From contig NW_025335268.1 in the NCBI RefSeq assembly GCF_004798865.1, forward strand, positions 89,398,748 to 89,462,747: a stretch of DNA of 64,000 nucleotides, read 5' to 3'. A program made the translations under genes and the position numbers. The notes below the pieces were generated by a model. It was not told where the DNA came from. It ran no database searches and was given only the letters and a program-made list of their open reading frames with translations. This DNA comes from Varanus komodoensis (Eukaryota; Chordata; Lepidosauria; Squamata; Varanidae). Shown in pieces: positions 45,351 through 56,960 of the stretch (positions are counted from its first letter, which is position 1; every line of letters begins with the position of its first letter).

Positions 45351-47789
45351 CGAATCCCTAGGACATCATTACATATGTCTTCTATTCTGAAATATGTAAA
45401 AAATACATAAAAATGCAGTGCTGTGTGTTTCTCAACATTCTGCTATATAGAGGATTGATTTATTGTTGTTGGATACCAGTGTTTACAAAGATAGACAAAG
45501 GTTTTGTGTTGCCACAATTTGGCATAGCTCTGCTTAGAGTCATAGGACAAAACCCCACTGGGATGCATCTTGATTTTTGCTTATAATTTGGGGGTGGCCA
45601 GATGTTTAAGCAGAATGTTCTCTTTTAAAAAGAAGGTGGAATAACCAAGAGCACAGACCATCTCCATTGTTCGAAGATAACCTTTCCACTTTCTACTACC
45701 AATTTTCCTGTTTTACCACTCAGCTGGTTTTGTAAGAAGCTAAATTATCATGCAGGCTGCTGCAGGGTTTGCCTTTGCTACCAGAGCAGCTCTTTGCTGC
45801 CCCCTACTGTTTGCTAGAACAGATGAGTTGGCATTTGGGCTATTCTAAACGCTTGAAGTAGCCAGGGTTTTCCAAAATTGAGTTTAACACTTATCAATAT
45901 ATACAGCAAGCAAAAATCAATTAGGGAAGTTATTTCTTAATGGTAAGGACTGCATATCCCTTGTCTTCAATCAGCATTTCTTGGAGGAAAAGAAAGCCGA
46001 GCGTTGGAGCTGCAACCCTGCGAGAAATCCAAATGCAGTGGGGAAAGGGTTCCGGCTGAGCTGAAATGATTCATCTTGTTTTGTGTTCATTTTCATGACT
46101 GTCAAAATACACCTCCTGTATTCAGTGATTTTTTTAATGCTCGTTATGAACATATTCATGTTGTTTCAGAGCTGTTCTTCACACCATTTCCTTTTTTCAG
46201 TTTTGCCCTCACTGTCTGCAGCCTCATTTCACCCACACTGCATTCACCTGATTGGCAGTGCCAGCCTGACTTTGCTAATGGCACCACCATGGTAAATCCA
46301 GTGGAGTTACTTTATGGACGCCTAAAGTCAACCCGATGAGCTGTCACCACAGGGGATCGTGTGGGCAACTGCAGACAAATGTGACCGGGGCGGCGAGGGC
46401 AAAGAGAGGTGAACAAAATGGCCCAGAGCATTCCTGAAACAACACAAGTGTTGACTGGGGCAAGATGGGCGCGGCAGTGTGGCCATGCAGTTGACTGCCC
46501 TGGATGCGTTATTTTTGCATCAGATGGTAGAGTAGAGAAAACATTCACCTCATCTCAGCACTGTGCAAAAAACCAAACCCAAACCCTGAAAGATAGAAAT
46601 AAAGGGAGCCATCCAATACGCAAGCTGCAAAAGGCATGCATCCTGCCTTGCTCATTTGGGGAGGGGTGCAGATACTGCTATTAAAAATTATTTAATAACC
46701 ATGCACTGTTCATTAGGGAGCATTAATGAACAACAGTATACCAGGCACCTTTCTTGATTTGGGCTGCCTGGGTCTGAAATGAATTTTGTAGTCAAATTAA
46801 GCACAACAAGCTTGATTTGTGAAACAATCATACCTGAAGGGAATTTTAAGCATATGTACCTCCATTTAGCTCTAGTCCTATATTTTACATCACTGTATCA
46901 GAAACATCCACATTTCATGATGGCTAAGAGAAAGTTATAGAAAAGAAGAGCTATTGCATAAAGAACTGCCATAATCTTGTTTAACTGCCAAAATAAGCAG
47001 CCTCTTTCAATTGAAAACTGATATTGGATAAATAAAAGAGATGAGATTTTATTACTTTTAAATAAGACACCTATAAAACATATGTAGAGTTATATATGCA
47101 TGTACAGCCAGAAATCTCAGAACAAATAAACACAGTCCCTGGGGGGATAAAAAGTAAAATATGGCACTGCATTACATCGCCTTCGCTCGGCCTTCTCTGA
47201 TCAAAACTGAGACGGAAAACACCCTCCAGCTACACATCAGCTCTGTAATGGATTTCATCCCCCCCCCCCGACTAAAATAGCTAAAATTATTTTTAATTAA
47301 AAACATTAATTGTTATTTCACACTTAACCATGAAGAGCAGACATGAAAGCACATTATTAGTCCAAAGGCAGCCTTACAGGTATTTTACACACCAGTAAGC
47401 CAAGTGGAAAATGATATCTAATAGCTCAACAACAACAAAAATGCAGGAGAAATGCAGACCAGAAGAAATATTAAGCATTAACCCTTAACACTGAGCAGCA
47501 TTAAACAGACTCAAGTTAAAAGCTGAATAGGCTTTATAAAATGGACTATTTTCTTATGGAGTAGCCTGTGCAAATAAAATAATGTATTGTCTGAGGGACA
47601 ACATATGAAAGTCTTGGGGATGTTCAGTAATCTTATGGTGATCGGCAGAAAAGTGAGTTGCTTCATACATTACCAAACCCAGATTGACAGAGAGAAAGAA
47701 AATGGTAGAAATAAGGACACCAACACCAAGCTTGGGTAAACAACATACTCTGTATTTGGCATTTGATGAGGGCGTACCACCCATCTTCA
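45351..47789. other. Repeat-poor AT-rich block, candidate conserved DNA
   Basis: The longest stretch free of recognised transposons in the second half (2.4 kb). It holds an exon-like segment at 46201-46291 (see findings), a CpG-containing part around 46.32-46.5 kb and an AT-rich part (46.68-47.5 kb) with many TAAT/ATTA words (for example TTTTTAATTAAAAACATTAA near 47290) of the type bound by homeodomain proteins. The lack of insertions is compatible with constraint but does not prove it. Confidence 0.4.
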
Positions 47790-48018
47790 AATTTATTTAG
47801 ACACATTTTCAAAAGTATACATTACTTTCATGCACATTTTTCAAATGTACACTTGCTGTTGAATGCAACCTTTTTTTGGTCCTTAAATCACATTGCAAGC
47901 TTGGGAATTTGCAGACTTTGTCTGCAGATTGTGTTCAACTCTGTGTTCAGTCCAAGGAGTATGAACCGGGTAAATCCAGACCAAACATGATCTGAGATGG
48001 ACTTCTCTTATATCCCTA
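47790..48018 (+). repeat. R1 unnamed dispersed repeat
   Basis: Same order as 7880-8186: T-rich 'gcacatttttcaaatgtacac', TTGGTCCTTAAATCAC, TTGCAGACTTTGTCTGCAGA, TTCAGTCCAAGGAGTATGAA, GGTAAATCC, ending TATATCCCTA (48009-48018). Confidence 0.55.
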
Positions 48019-48952
48019 CATTCAAGATGGACCACTATCCAGTCCTGGCTTTCTGACAAATCTGGGTTCATGTGTAGGTATCTGTGGGATACATTTGCTG
48101 AATCTTACATGTTAGTTTTGGACATTTTAACTTGTTAGTCAGAACATTTTAACAATATTCTTTCAAAATAATTGTAATGTGTAAAGTAGCCCTAAGTTTA
48201 TCGTGTTAGGATTTTGTCAGTGCAAATGTGAAGGTACACCTGTATGAAGAGAACACATTATACCCAAATCAGTGTGGCTTATTACTGCTGAGTGGAGTTT
48301 CTTTTCCAGGGGCTCCTGATTTTAATACAGCCTCCGGGATTCCTAGTAGGAATGTATGCGAATGCTGTTTTTGTTTTCAAAGCATGTACACATACCCTGT
48401 TCAGAGCTCCAAAATTGAGCTTGTGACTATTGAAAATATTTATAAATTGTTGAACCCATGTGTATGTTCCGTTTGCTCCCAGTTCCCAATTTTTGTCTAT
48501 ACAGGGAACCGGGAGCACAAGAAATTTGTATTTCTTGTGTAAATCTTCCATTTAGTCCATGCTTGATTTGCACAAGTCCCCATTTACACAGTGTGAATGA
48601 TGATCACAGATGTGCATGGGAATTAGGGATGAGATGAGTGGCAGGGCAGCGTTCAGAGAATCCTGGCAATCTAAAACATCACTCATGTGTCCATCCCTGA
48701 TTGCTAAGCCAGAGCAAAGTCTGCCACTGTCACTGAATGTAGATTATGGACAAGTCAGGTATATGAGTGTGTTGCTCTTCAGTATTGATTTGCCTGCAAA
48801 GGAAACCTCAGAGTCTCTCATTTTGGTCAAAATTTCTTGGATGACACTCACTTCTTTAATCTGATCAAGAGGATCATTTGCAATCCTGGGGCTGTGAATA
48901 GTCAAGCAAGGCCTCTTGTGAAGGCAAGTGCTCCTGCTGGAATCTTTATGCA
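48019..48952. other. Unrecognised DNA
   Basis: No element or gene recognised. Contains a perfect 10 bp inverted repeat at 48516-48539. Confidence 0.45.
48516..48539. repeat. Perfect short inverted repeat
   Basis: CACAAGAAAT and ATTTCTTGTG flank a 4-base loop (TTGT). All 10 arm positions pair. The context offers no transposon ends or target duplication. Confidence 0.7.
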
Positions 48953-49395
48953 TTTATTTATTATATTTATATACCACTCCTAGCCAGAAAGGCTCTCTAG
49001 GCTGTTTACAGAGTTAAAACTTAGAGGCAAAGATAAAAAATAACACTATCACAATAAAAACAGTAACAAAAACCAATAAACAACAATAATTAAAGCAATC
49101 CCAAGATAACTGGTCAAATTGGTGCACAGGTGCAGCAGCAGCATCTAATAAAACCCAATTAAAACTATAATTTTAACTATTAAAATGCCTGAAAAAATAA
49201 GGGTTTCACCTGGTGCTGAAAGGAAAAAAGAGTAAGTGTCAACCAAATCTCTCCAGGGGGTGTATTCCTAAGATGGGGTGCCACAACTGAGAAGGTCCTT
49301 CTCCTGATCATCACCCCCCCCCCACTGTCTTTGGGGAACGGTCCTTGAGAAGGACCTGAGACAATGATCTTATGGTCCAGGTAGGCACCTATGGG
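48953..49395 (-). repeat. L2-like LINE 3' part
   Basis: Minus-strand element: a tail (TTTATTTATTATATTTATAT), the foldback-like CCACTCCTAGCCAGAAAGGC and TCTCTAGGCTGTTTACAGAG, an AT-rich UTR, then TTTCACCTGGTGCTGAAAGG and ATTCCTAAGATGGGGTGCCA, CAACTGAGAAGGTCCTTCTC, the complement of the 'kAFSxVAPxLGN' coding border. A poly-C run (49314-49323) interrupts it. 5'-truncated. Confidence 0.65.
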
Positions 49396-49929
49396 AATGC
49401 TTGCAAGCAGGATTCAAGGGAGCACAGTCCCTCTCATAGTCAATTGCTAATCCTGGGAGTTACCGGCTCTGCCTCCCTTGAGCCCAAAACCCAGAAAAGA
49501 ACCTCTTGCAAGGCACTTGAAAGACAAACCACCTGCATTTTCACCGGTCAGTTTTTCCATGCTTGGTGACCCGTATTTGAATGTGTCAGGTAGCAAGAGT
49601 TGTGCTAGGGATGCTATTAAAGCTCTATTGCTGGCACTTGTTGTGTGATGATGGTGGCCACTTGATCATGTAGTTATCATCACCTGATGCACCAATGCCT
49701 GAGGGTGATGGGGACAGGGCAGGCACACAAGGACTTCCACCCTCAAGTCCCCATGGGCCGCAGATCAATCACCACAACCTCTCAGCTTGCTAAAACCTCT
49801 CTGTTATTTAATCTGGTTGGCAAAATGTTCTCTCTTTGGCACTTGGTCCCAAATATCCATGCTATCTTAACCTCCCTTGACCCAACACTGCCTTAAAATT
49901 AAACCACAACAACAACAAAGACTTCCTTC
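49396..49929. other. Unrecognised DNA
   Basis: Probably contains further decayed LINE sequence upstream of the minus-strand copy and downstream-facing sequence of the next element, but no landmark is clear. Confidence 0.35.
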
Positions 49930-50620
49930 CTACTCTGCTTCACCAGATTCTAATGGCCTGGAACAGATCAGCATTATGAGGCCTATCCACCCTTTGGGCA
50001 CCATTTAAGCCTGATCTTCTCCCCTAGAGCAAGATCCAGTTCTCTGTGACTGAGGAGCTGCCCTTAAGACTGATCTGGAAGCTGGACCTAGTGCAGAATG
50101 CAGCAGTTTGGCTATTGTTTGCCCCTTTCCAGTATACAAATCCCTCACTAAGAGCTGCTGGCTGCATATTTGCCACTGGGCCAGGTATAAGGTGCTGATA
50201 CAAGTTTGCAGAAGTCCAAGCAACTTGGGGCCAGCATATTTGCAAAAGTGCCTTTTCCCCTGCCACCCTTCCTGGCCACTGAGGTCACAGGAGGGCAGTC
50301 TCCTGGTCTGCCTGCACTGGTGACCCACCTGGAGTCCCTCACCAGAGGAGTCTTGTGTGTGGTGGCTCCACTTCTAGGACTCCCTGCCTCTGCAAATCAG
50401 GCAGGCTCCAGCCCCATATTGGTCTGGGTACCTGCCAAACATGTCTTTGGTCTGGAAAGATGTTCTTGCTCATCCCTTGTGGCTTGAATGCCATCAGGTT
50501 GTACTGCATCATTCTTCTTCTTTTCTATCTGTTTTATCTTTTTATTGTTCACTCTTCTGGAATCTGTCTAGCTATGGAGAAGCACAAGAATGCAGTAAAT
50601 AGAATAGAACAGAATAAAAT
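49930..50620 (+). repeat. L2-like LINE 3' part
   Basis: Decayed plus-strand reverse transcriptase C-terminal region: TGGACCTAGTGCAGAATGCA, GCAGTTTGGCTATTG is the 'LxxVQNAAxxL' block, followed by a degraded CTGGCTGC..GGGCCAGGTATAAGGTGCTG ('LHWLPxxxRVxFKVL') and CCTGCCACCCTTCCTGG. The UTR ends near 50570-50620 with GGAATCTGTCTAGCTATGGA and an A-rich tail. Two-thirds of a kilobase is kept. Confidence 0.6.
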
Positions 50621-51885
50621 AAATATGGTCTTTCAAACATTAAAGCAGTACCAAAATTGTAAATCTATACATGTCATCCCAATGATGAAAAGTAATTCAG
50701 TCTAATGCAAGCAACCTTTGCTATGATGGATCCATCATACTGTTTTATGGCTTTGCTTAGAATCTGGCTCTCTGAAGGAAACACCCCCTAATTGTTGAAT
50801 TATCTCTGTTTTACCACTTTCAAAGATTATTCCCAAACTGCTAACACAGAGGAAAGAAAAGCAATATTACTTGAACATTATATCTAGAACATTTTGCAAA
50901 ATTTGTCAAATTTATTATTTAATATATTTGTGAATTATTAGTCCCCACTCTGTAAAAAGGGCAAATCATGGAGAAAAAAGCACTGAATAATTTATCCCAG
51001 AAGGTTGCAAGATTCATCTAATAAATTATTTCATACCTATATATCTGTCATTTCTGGGCCTATGAGAGTATAGTGGATTGCATTAATTTTATTGCACTAT
51101 CCCAGCATTCAAACAGAACAGTGTTTTGTCTAATGTAAAATTTTGGTGCATCTTGGTCTGTTTCCAGGTGGAAATAAGTGCACTGAGAAGATTAAATCAG
51201 GCTTGGAATTGTATATATTGGTGGTATAATTTATAATAACCCCTGTAGAATGATTGCAAAGCATTTACAGTATAACACTAAACATCACTCCCTTTCTCAG
51301 CTTTCATGCCCACCCATACAATAAATCAATCAGATAAATAGCCTTCACTCAGGAAATGGAACCATCTCAGAACATTCAACTCGCAGAGACAGCCTTGATT
51401 GAAAACATTTCTTCACAGTTCCACAATATACCAGTTTAAATTCTGTTTGTGTGCCCTTCTTGCCAAATCCTGATGGCTGGAGGAGCAGACCAGTGTGCAG
51501 ATTCCCTTTCATATCATGTGATATTGTTTGAGACCTCTGTCATAACAAAACCATGATTGCTATAGCTGCGGTGGCCATTGTTACTTTTGCTATAAGGAAA
51601 GAGGCTGGAAAGTAAGACAGACAGAACAGCGGACAGATGGATAGGACGTAGGAGCACCCCTCTCTTGAAGCTGAAGTGCAAATAAATAAATAAATGGCTG
51701 AGGAAAATGGTACCTATTGAATGAATAATTTGAGGCTAATAAGGCTAAAACTGCAAAGCTTCTAAGTGATTCCCCACCCACCAAAAAGAAGAAAAATGCC
51801 AGCAAACGAAATTGTACTGAAAATTGATACAGCTTATCCTTTTTGCTCCAAAGAGTGAGATCAGATATCATTGGCATCTCTCACT
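50621..51885. other. Unique AT-rich DNA
   Basis: No element recognised. The 50.70-51.48 kb part is AT-rich with many TAAT/ATTA and TTTATT words and no obvious repeats, like the 46.7-47.5 kb block. Candidate non-coding conserved sequence, unproven. Confidence 0.4.
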
Positions 51886-52050
51886 TGGATTGGCACTCTC
51901 ACTTGGCCATGAAGTTCGTGGGTGACTTTGGGCCACATGGTTCTTACTATTTTACTATGAGGATAAAATGGAGAGGAGGTGAACCTTGTAAGCCAGCCTG
52001 AGTTCCTTGCTAGAAGAAGAAATGTGGGATGGCAATGTATTGGGATAGTA
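51886..52050 (+). repeat. tRNA-derived SINE, 5'-truncated
   Basis: Retains the body and tail of the 10617 SINE family: CTTGGCCATGAAGTTCGTGG, GTGACTTTGGGCCACATGGT, GGATAAAATGGAGAGGAGGT and GAGTTCCTTGCTAGAAGAAG. The tRNA head with boxes A and B is missing. Confidence 0.6.
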
Positions 52051-52164
52051 ATGATATACTTCTTCCAAATTTGGACAAAAACCACCGTTGAGCTTTCTTC
52101 AGGCCTGCAGAGGAAGTATGTCTTTCATTGGTTTGGTAAAATTGTTTCATGAAGCCCTCCATAA

Positions 52165-52380
52165 TCCAGTTTGCAGACTTTCTCTCATTCTCAGCCCTGT
52201 CTTAGAAAGCAAGCCAAGCGAAGAGGAAGTCCACAAACACTCATGGAAGTTCAGCTGCACAACTGGCAACGTTCTTCCACATCACAAGAAGGACAAGCAA
52301 AGGCTAGACAGAGGGTCACAGTCCCTCTGGCTCCCAAAAGCAAGGGAGATAACAGAGTCTTTCAACTTTCTGTGGTAAGC
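52165..52380 (+). repeat. R2 unnamed hairpin repeat
   Basis: Hairpin at 52169-52240 (GTTTGCAGACTTTCTCTCAT pairing with the segment around GAAGAGGAAGTCCACAAACA), then CTCATGGAAGTTCAGCTGCA, CAACTGGCAACGTTCTTCCA, as in the reverse of 61560-61600. The outer CATCCCT end is not visible. Confidence 0.5.
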
Positions 52381-52659
52381 ATCCTTTCTTTGTCATGCTT
52401 CTTCTATGGAGAAGGTATGTGCCCTCTTTTTACCAAGGACAGTCCTCCACCTCAGGGACTGCCAGAACATCATCCTCTATCTGAAGAACTGACTTGCCCA
52501 TTTCTGGCTGAAAGTTAAAGCACTGTTAGGTCTGTTGCTCATTCCTAGTTTGAGCCTAAACAGCAGGTTGATCACTTAGTCTTCCACACTGATGTGCTGT
52601 ATTTCCCTATGTGCCTTCCTGCCCCTTAAGATCTGGTGTGTAAGTCTTTCTTCTGAACC
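52381..52659. other. Unrecognised DNA with recurring CCTCTAT motif
   Basis: Contains CTGCCAGAACATCATCCTCT, ATCTGAAGAA near 52460-52487, resembling CTGTCAGAGCATCATTCTCT, ATTTGAAGAC near 12677-12707. A weak relative occurs near 39.79-39.83 kb. Confidence 0.35.
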
Positions 52660-52975
52660 CTTCCTTGAAGGAGATTAGGAGGGTGGCTACCTGGAGAAGG
52701 GCCTTCTCTGAGGTGGCACCCCAGCTATGGAATGCACTCCCCAGAGAGGTTCACCTGGCACCGTCTCTGTATTCTTTTTGGTGCCAGGCTAAAACCATTT
52801 TTTTCGTCCAGCATTTTAAGGTTGATTAGGTTTTAATGTGGGGTTTATTTATTAGATTTATTGGAAGCTATGCTTTATTTTAGTCTGTTTTTATAGTAAG
52901 ACCATCCTGAGACTGTTGTAGTCAGACAGTATAGAAAAGATTTACATACATACATAAATTTCTATTTCAATGATA
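52660..52975 (+). repeat. L2-like LINE 3' end
   Basis: GAGAAGGGCCTTCTCTGAGG, TGGCACCCCAGCTATGGAAT and GCACTCCCCAGAGAGGTTCA encode the KAFSEVAPQLWNALPREV-like segment: RRAFSEVAPQLWNALPREVH is readable on the plus strand. The UTR then starts CACCGTCTCTGTATTCTTTT, TGGTGCCAGGCTAAAACC and ends in GACCATCCTGAGACTGTTGT and an ACATACATA tail. This gives the clearest coding-to-UTR border of the family in the window. Confidence 0.75.
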
Positions 52976-53055
52976 ATCATCACTTATGTTTGCATCCATA
53001 CAAATGAATTAGTACGTGCATTTTGCATGGAAATCTCTGCTCTATCTCTCTTTCT

Positions 53056-53090
53056 CTCTGTGTGTGTGTGTGTGAGTGTGAGTGTGCACA
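53056..53090. repeat. (TG)n microsatellite
   Basis: About 9 TG units followed by GAGTGTGAGTGTGCACA, alternating with interruptions. Confidence 0.85.
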
Positions 53091-54136
53091 TCACATGTGT
53101 GTGGTGCATGTCTTTTTTCTTGGCACTTCCTAAGTAACCACCCTACAGTCACTACTGCACTGGTTCATTTCTGGATGTCCAGAGTGTATAAAAATCAGAC
53201 ATTTCCTGACAGTTCAGGCTCAAAAAGCAAGACTGCCTGGGGTGAAGAAGAGTTATTATGCACAAAAGCACAAGCTTCTTCACAATGGGATGCTGGTTGT
53301 TCAGAACCTTGCAAATGCTCAAGCAGTCAGTCATGCAGATGTGTGGGTCAGGGATGGTGGAGAGAAAAATAAAGTCAATGATGCTATAGATCAACCAAAA
53401 GATGAGCCTAACCTTATATTAAAGCTATCTGTCTTTGCTTGTTCTTGATGCCAGGATCAGCAAATGCAGACCCACTTAATATCTTAAGAAAGGCTTTTGT
53501 CCACAGGAGGCATTGAGCACCATTGCTGTGAGGCTGTGTAAGACAAAGAGAGATAAACACAGTTGGCCTAGGAGAAAGCTGCTCAGACTCAACACAGAAC
53601 AGGCAATCCTTGCTGATATGTGACACTTTTAATTCTGTTTAATCAATAGATTGTAACAGGAAGATTTCCCAGCTCACAAGCCAATCTTTGCTTCCCTCTA
53701 CGGCATGATCACATCTGGTTCTGCAGCAATTTAATTTCCTCGTTTCTTGCCATTTCATGTAATCCTTGCTTCAGCTAATCCAATTCCATTGCTCAGTAAA
53801 AATGGTACCAATCTGCTGAAGGGCATCCCCATGGCAAACAAAAATGAAGAACAGACCTAGGAGAGGACTGAATTGAGTGTTAGGTAATAATACTCTATAA
53901 AGGCATATGAAAGTCAGTTAAAATCAATGAAAGGGATAAAACATAAGAAATTCTAGCCTCTATCTTCCTTCTACCTCCACTCCTGCTACTACTGAAAAAG
54001 TTAAATATCTTAATGATACCTACAAAACATGCCCAGGTTTAGATGAACTTCCCAAGGAAGTTGTAGAACAGCTTATCTATGTGTACTTATTAGCTCTAAC
54101 TTTCCTGAAATTAGCAGAGTTGGACTGAATCAACTA
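53091..54136. other. Unrecognised DNA
   Basis: About 1 kb with no element recognised. The frame at 53242-53448 shows no family signature. Confidence 0.45.
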
Positions 54137-54480
54137 GAGGAGAGGAACCTTTCCCCCAGGGACCAAGTTAGGCCTATGGGGTCTTGGGTCCTTCTATGCT
54201 TCCTTCTCCAAGCCCCACCTCAACCTCAAGACTTGCCCCCTGGTCTGGAGTCTCCTGGAGATTGAAGGAGGAGGCAGGGAGAGGGATCTGTGTTTGGAGA
54301 TAGCAAGGACACTTCCCTGCATGTCACTCCCATTCCCAGTCCACACTGGTGTCCCTTGCCTCCTTCATGTGACATTTTTCACCCTGATTTGGGGAGTACA
54401 TAGTGTATGAAACTGTAGGACTCACCCTGGGAAAGGTGACAACTCAACAGAAGTCTGGCCAAGCCCGTCAATACTAACAT
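54137..54480. repeat. Possible hAT-type element, poorly preserved
   Basis: AGGAGAGGAACCTTTCCCCC, AGGGACCAAGTTAGGCCTAT resembles the outer end of hAT miniature elements of the 'ggggaacctttt.ccccaagggcca' type. No matching opposite end was found. Borders uncertain. Confidence 0.25.
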
Positions 54481-54955
54481 CCACTAGTTCCATTTTCATT
54501 TAGGCTTATTTGGTGGTTTCACACTATTCAAGTCCACTTTCTTCTTGTATAATATAGTACAAGCAGCAAGAACTTTGATGAACCAAACAGAATTTTGTGC
54601 TTATTTTCAGCTCTAGAAAATCCAAGGCCAATGGGAGGACATTTATATCTCTGCAGGAACATTATGTGTGTAGGCACTATGGATTATATAATTTATAGAA
54701 TGTAATTTATTGGCGGACTGAAAACAGACAGATCCCTGGTCCAAATGGTATCTTGCTCATCTTCTAACACAAATATGCAACATGAAGATCTGCCACTGTT
54801 CCAGAGGACTGGAAAGTGGTCAGTATAACACTTTTTTTTATTTTTAAGAAGAAATCCATGGAGGTTTTGGAAATTGCAGGCTGGTTGACCTAACACCTGT
54901 TCTAGAGAAGCGTATGGAAAGAATTATTCAATGTAAACATAGCAAGCCTATGGAA

Positions 54956-55199
54956 CAGTGTTGCACAAACTGCAGTCCGGGGACTGCATGCTCCCACTGT
55001 ACTGTTTACCGCAGCTCCCACAGATGACTTACCTCTACACACTGCAGCAGCTCCCCTCCCCCACTAATTTCCCCACTGGCTGTACCCTGTACTGCCTCAA
55101 CCCAGAGGTATTCCTAGAAAAGGCTCTTTTTTGCTGCTCTTAGCATCACAAACAATCTGTGTGTGAGTACATGTGTGTGTGAGCATTCATGCATGCATG
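54956..55199. repeat. Probable hAT-type insertion, left end
   Basis: ACAGTGTTGCACAAACTGCA, GTCCGGGGACTGCATG resembles the 'cagtgttgcccaaactg.ggtc.cgggacc' ends of hAT (Charlie-type) elements and starts exactly where the CR1 sequence stops. A weak reverse match (CACGTGTGGTTCCTGGGATA, 55828-55847) may be its right end, which would place the 55202 element inside it. A GT-rich stretch (55160-55185) follows. Confidence 0.4.
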
Positions 55200-55201
55200 T
55201 A

Positions 55202-55788
55202 CAGTGGTACCTCAGGTTCATGAACTTAATTCATTCAATGATTCTGGTCACAAACCAAATTGGTCGTGAACCGAGTCAAATTTCCCCATAAGGTTCGATG
55301 TAAATAAGATTATTCTGTTCTGAACCATATGCAATTTGTTAACCACAAAACTATGAAACAAAAATATGAAACAAAGTACAGTACAGTAGAATATGAAGAG
55401 AGAGAACACTAACCTTGCTTGAGGCAACCTCTGGTGTGGAGGACAGGAAGGAGGGTGGGGAGGAGGTTATTGTTTGAAGGGAGAGTCTGCGTCCGTGACC
55501 ACGATCTCAACTAGAGGAAGCCACGACCATGTGTCAGAGTGGGAAAGATGGTCACATTCATGTTTGTGCAAACATGAACGTTGCCATCTTCCCCACACAA
55601 GCACAGCTCTGACACATGGTTGTGGTGCAGGGAAGATGGCTTTGATTGTGTTCATGTGGGGAAAATGTTTGTGATCATGCTCATCACCCAATGTGGAGTT
55701 CACGAATGGAAGCAAAATTTTGCCAAACTTTCTGTTTGCGAACCGAGATGTTCGCAAACAGAAGCGTTCGTGAACCGAGGTTTTACTG
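55202..55788. mobile_element. pogo/Tigger-like miniature DNA transposon
   Basis: Ends read CAGTGGTACCTCAGGTTCAT and, as complement of the right end, CAGTAAAACCTCGGTTCACG. They share CAGT..ACCTC(A)GGTTCA.GAAC over about 24 positions. A TA dinucleotide borders each side (55200-55201 and 55789-55790), the target duplication of Tc1/mariner/pogo elements. The 587 bp interior repeats GAACCGAG-like words next to the ends, has an internal hairpin (about 55526-55622), and encodes no transposase. Its movement would have depended on a transposase in trans. Confidence 0.8.
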
Positions 55789-56960
55789 TATATGTGCACG
55801 TGCATCCTCGAACACCAATCCAGCTTCACGTGTGGTTCCTGGGATAGAACAGATGTACATCCATGGTACAGAAGGATAGGACTTGCTGAAGAAGAATCAG
55901 CATGGCTTCAGTGAAGCTAAGTTCTGCCTCTGTGACTTTAATTTTTCTTTGAGAGTTTCAGCTAGCACATGGAAATGAATGATCTAGTATATGTGGTTTA
56001 TTTAAACTTCTGAAGGTCCAACACCAGGCACCTGCACAAATTCAGAAGTGGAGATTCTTTAAGGATCAATCTGTTATGAACTGGTAGCTTGTTAAAGAAC
56101 AGAAAACAGGGAAGAGGAATAAAATAACTATTCTAGCAATGGAGGGATATAAACAAAGGGGTCACCTGAGCATCTGTATTGGTCCCTGTGTTTTTTAACT
56201 TGTTCATAAATATTCTCAAGTGAGGTGGGCAAATTTGCTGATGATTTAAAGCATTTAAAGCAAAAAGGGATTACAAAGACCTCAGAAAGGATATCTACAA
56301 ACTGGAAAAATGGAAATTAAAATAGGAAATGTGATTCAGTGCAAACAAGTGTAAAGTGATACACATTCAAGTACAAATAAAATAAAATAAACTCCTGATT
56401 TGATATGTACATTGATCTGATCTTGAGACAGCAATGACTGACAAGGGAAGTGCTTGGGGTGTCATGGATAGCTTAATGAAAATATTGACCTAGTGTTCAG
56501 CTGCTGTGAAAAAAGGCAAATTCAGTGTTGCGAATCAGTAATAAAGAATTGGAAATGAAATTGCTAGTATTATAATGCCTTTCAACAAATCTGTGGTGCA
56601 AATACTGTGTACAGTTTTGATCATCACACTTCAAAAATGATATTGTAGAGCTGGAAAAGCTAGACCAGAATGGTCAAAGGAGTGAAGTAAGTCTTCTGTA
56701 TTGAAAAGCTATATCATTCTGGACATTTTAGATTAGGAAAAAAGTGAGTAAAGGTGGACATGATATATACACCATTATGGATGATGTGGGAAAAGTGCAT
56801 AAGGAAACAATTTTCTCCTTCTTGCATAATGCCAGAACCTGAGGTCATCCAATGCACATAAATAGTGGAAGAATCAGAAGAGGTAAAAGGAAGGACTTTG
56901 CAAAACACATGGGTAAGCTATGAAATTTGCTAACACAGGATATGGTAATTCGGGGGAAAG

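Larger units (their letters stand above)
54690..56960 (+). repeat. CR1-like LINE, interrupted by DNA transposons
   Basis: Plus-strand CR1 copy split in two. Left part (54690-54955): CTGGTCCAAATGGTATC, GAGGACTGGAAAGTGGTCAG, GGCTGGTTGACCTAACACC. Right part (from about 55880): GAAGAATCAGCATGGCTTCA, GTTTATTTAAACTTCTG, a degraded GCAAATTTGCTGATGA (the FADD region), AACAAGTGTAAAGTGATACA, CTGTGGTGCAAATACTGTGT, then AGCTATGAAATTTGCTAACA near 56915-56950. The two parts lie about 0.9 kb apart with other elements between. Heavily decayed, so old. Confidence 0.7.
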
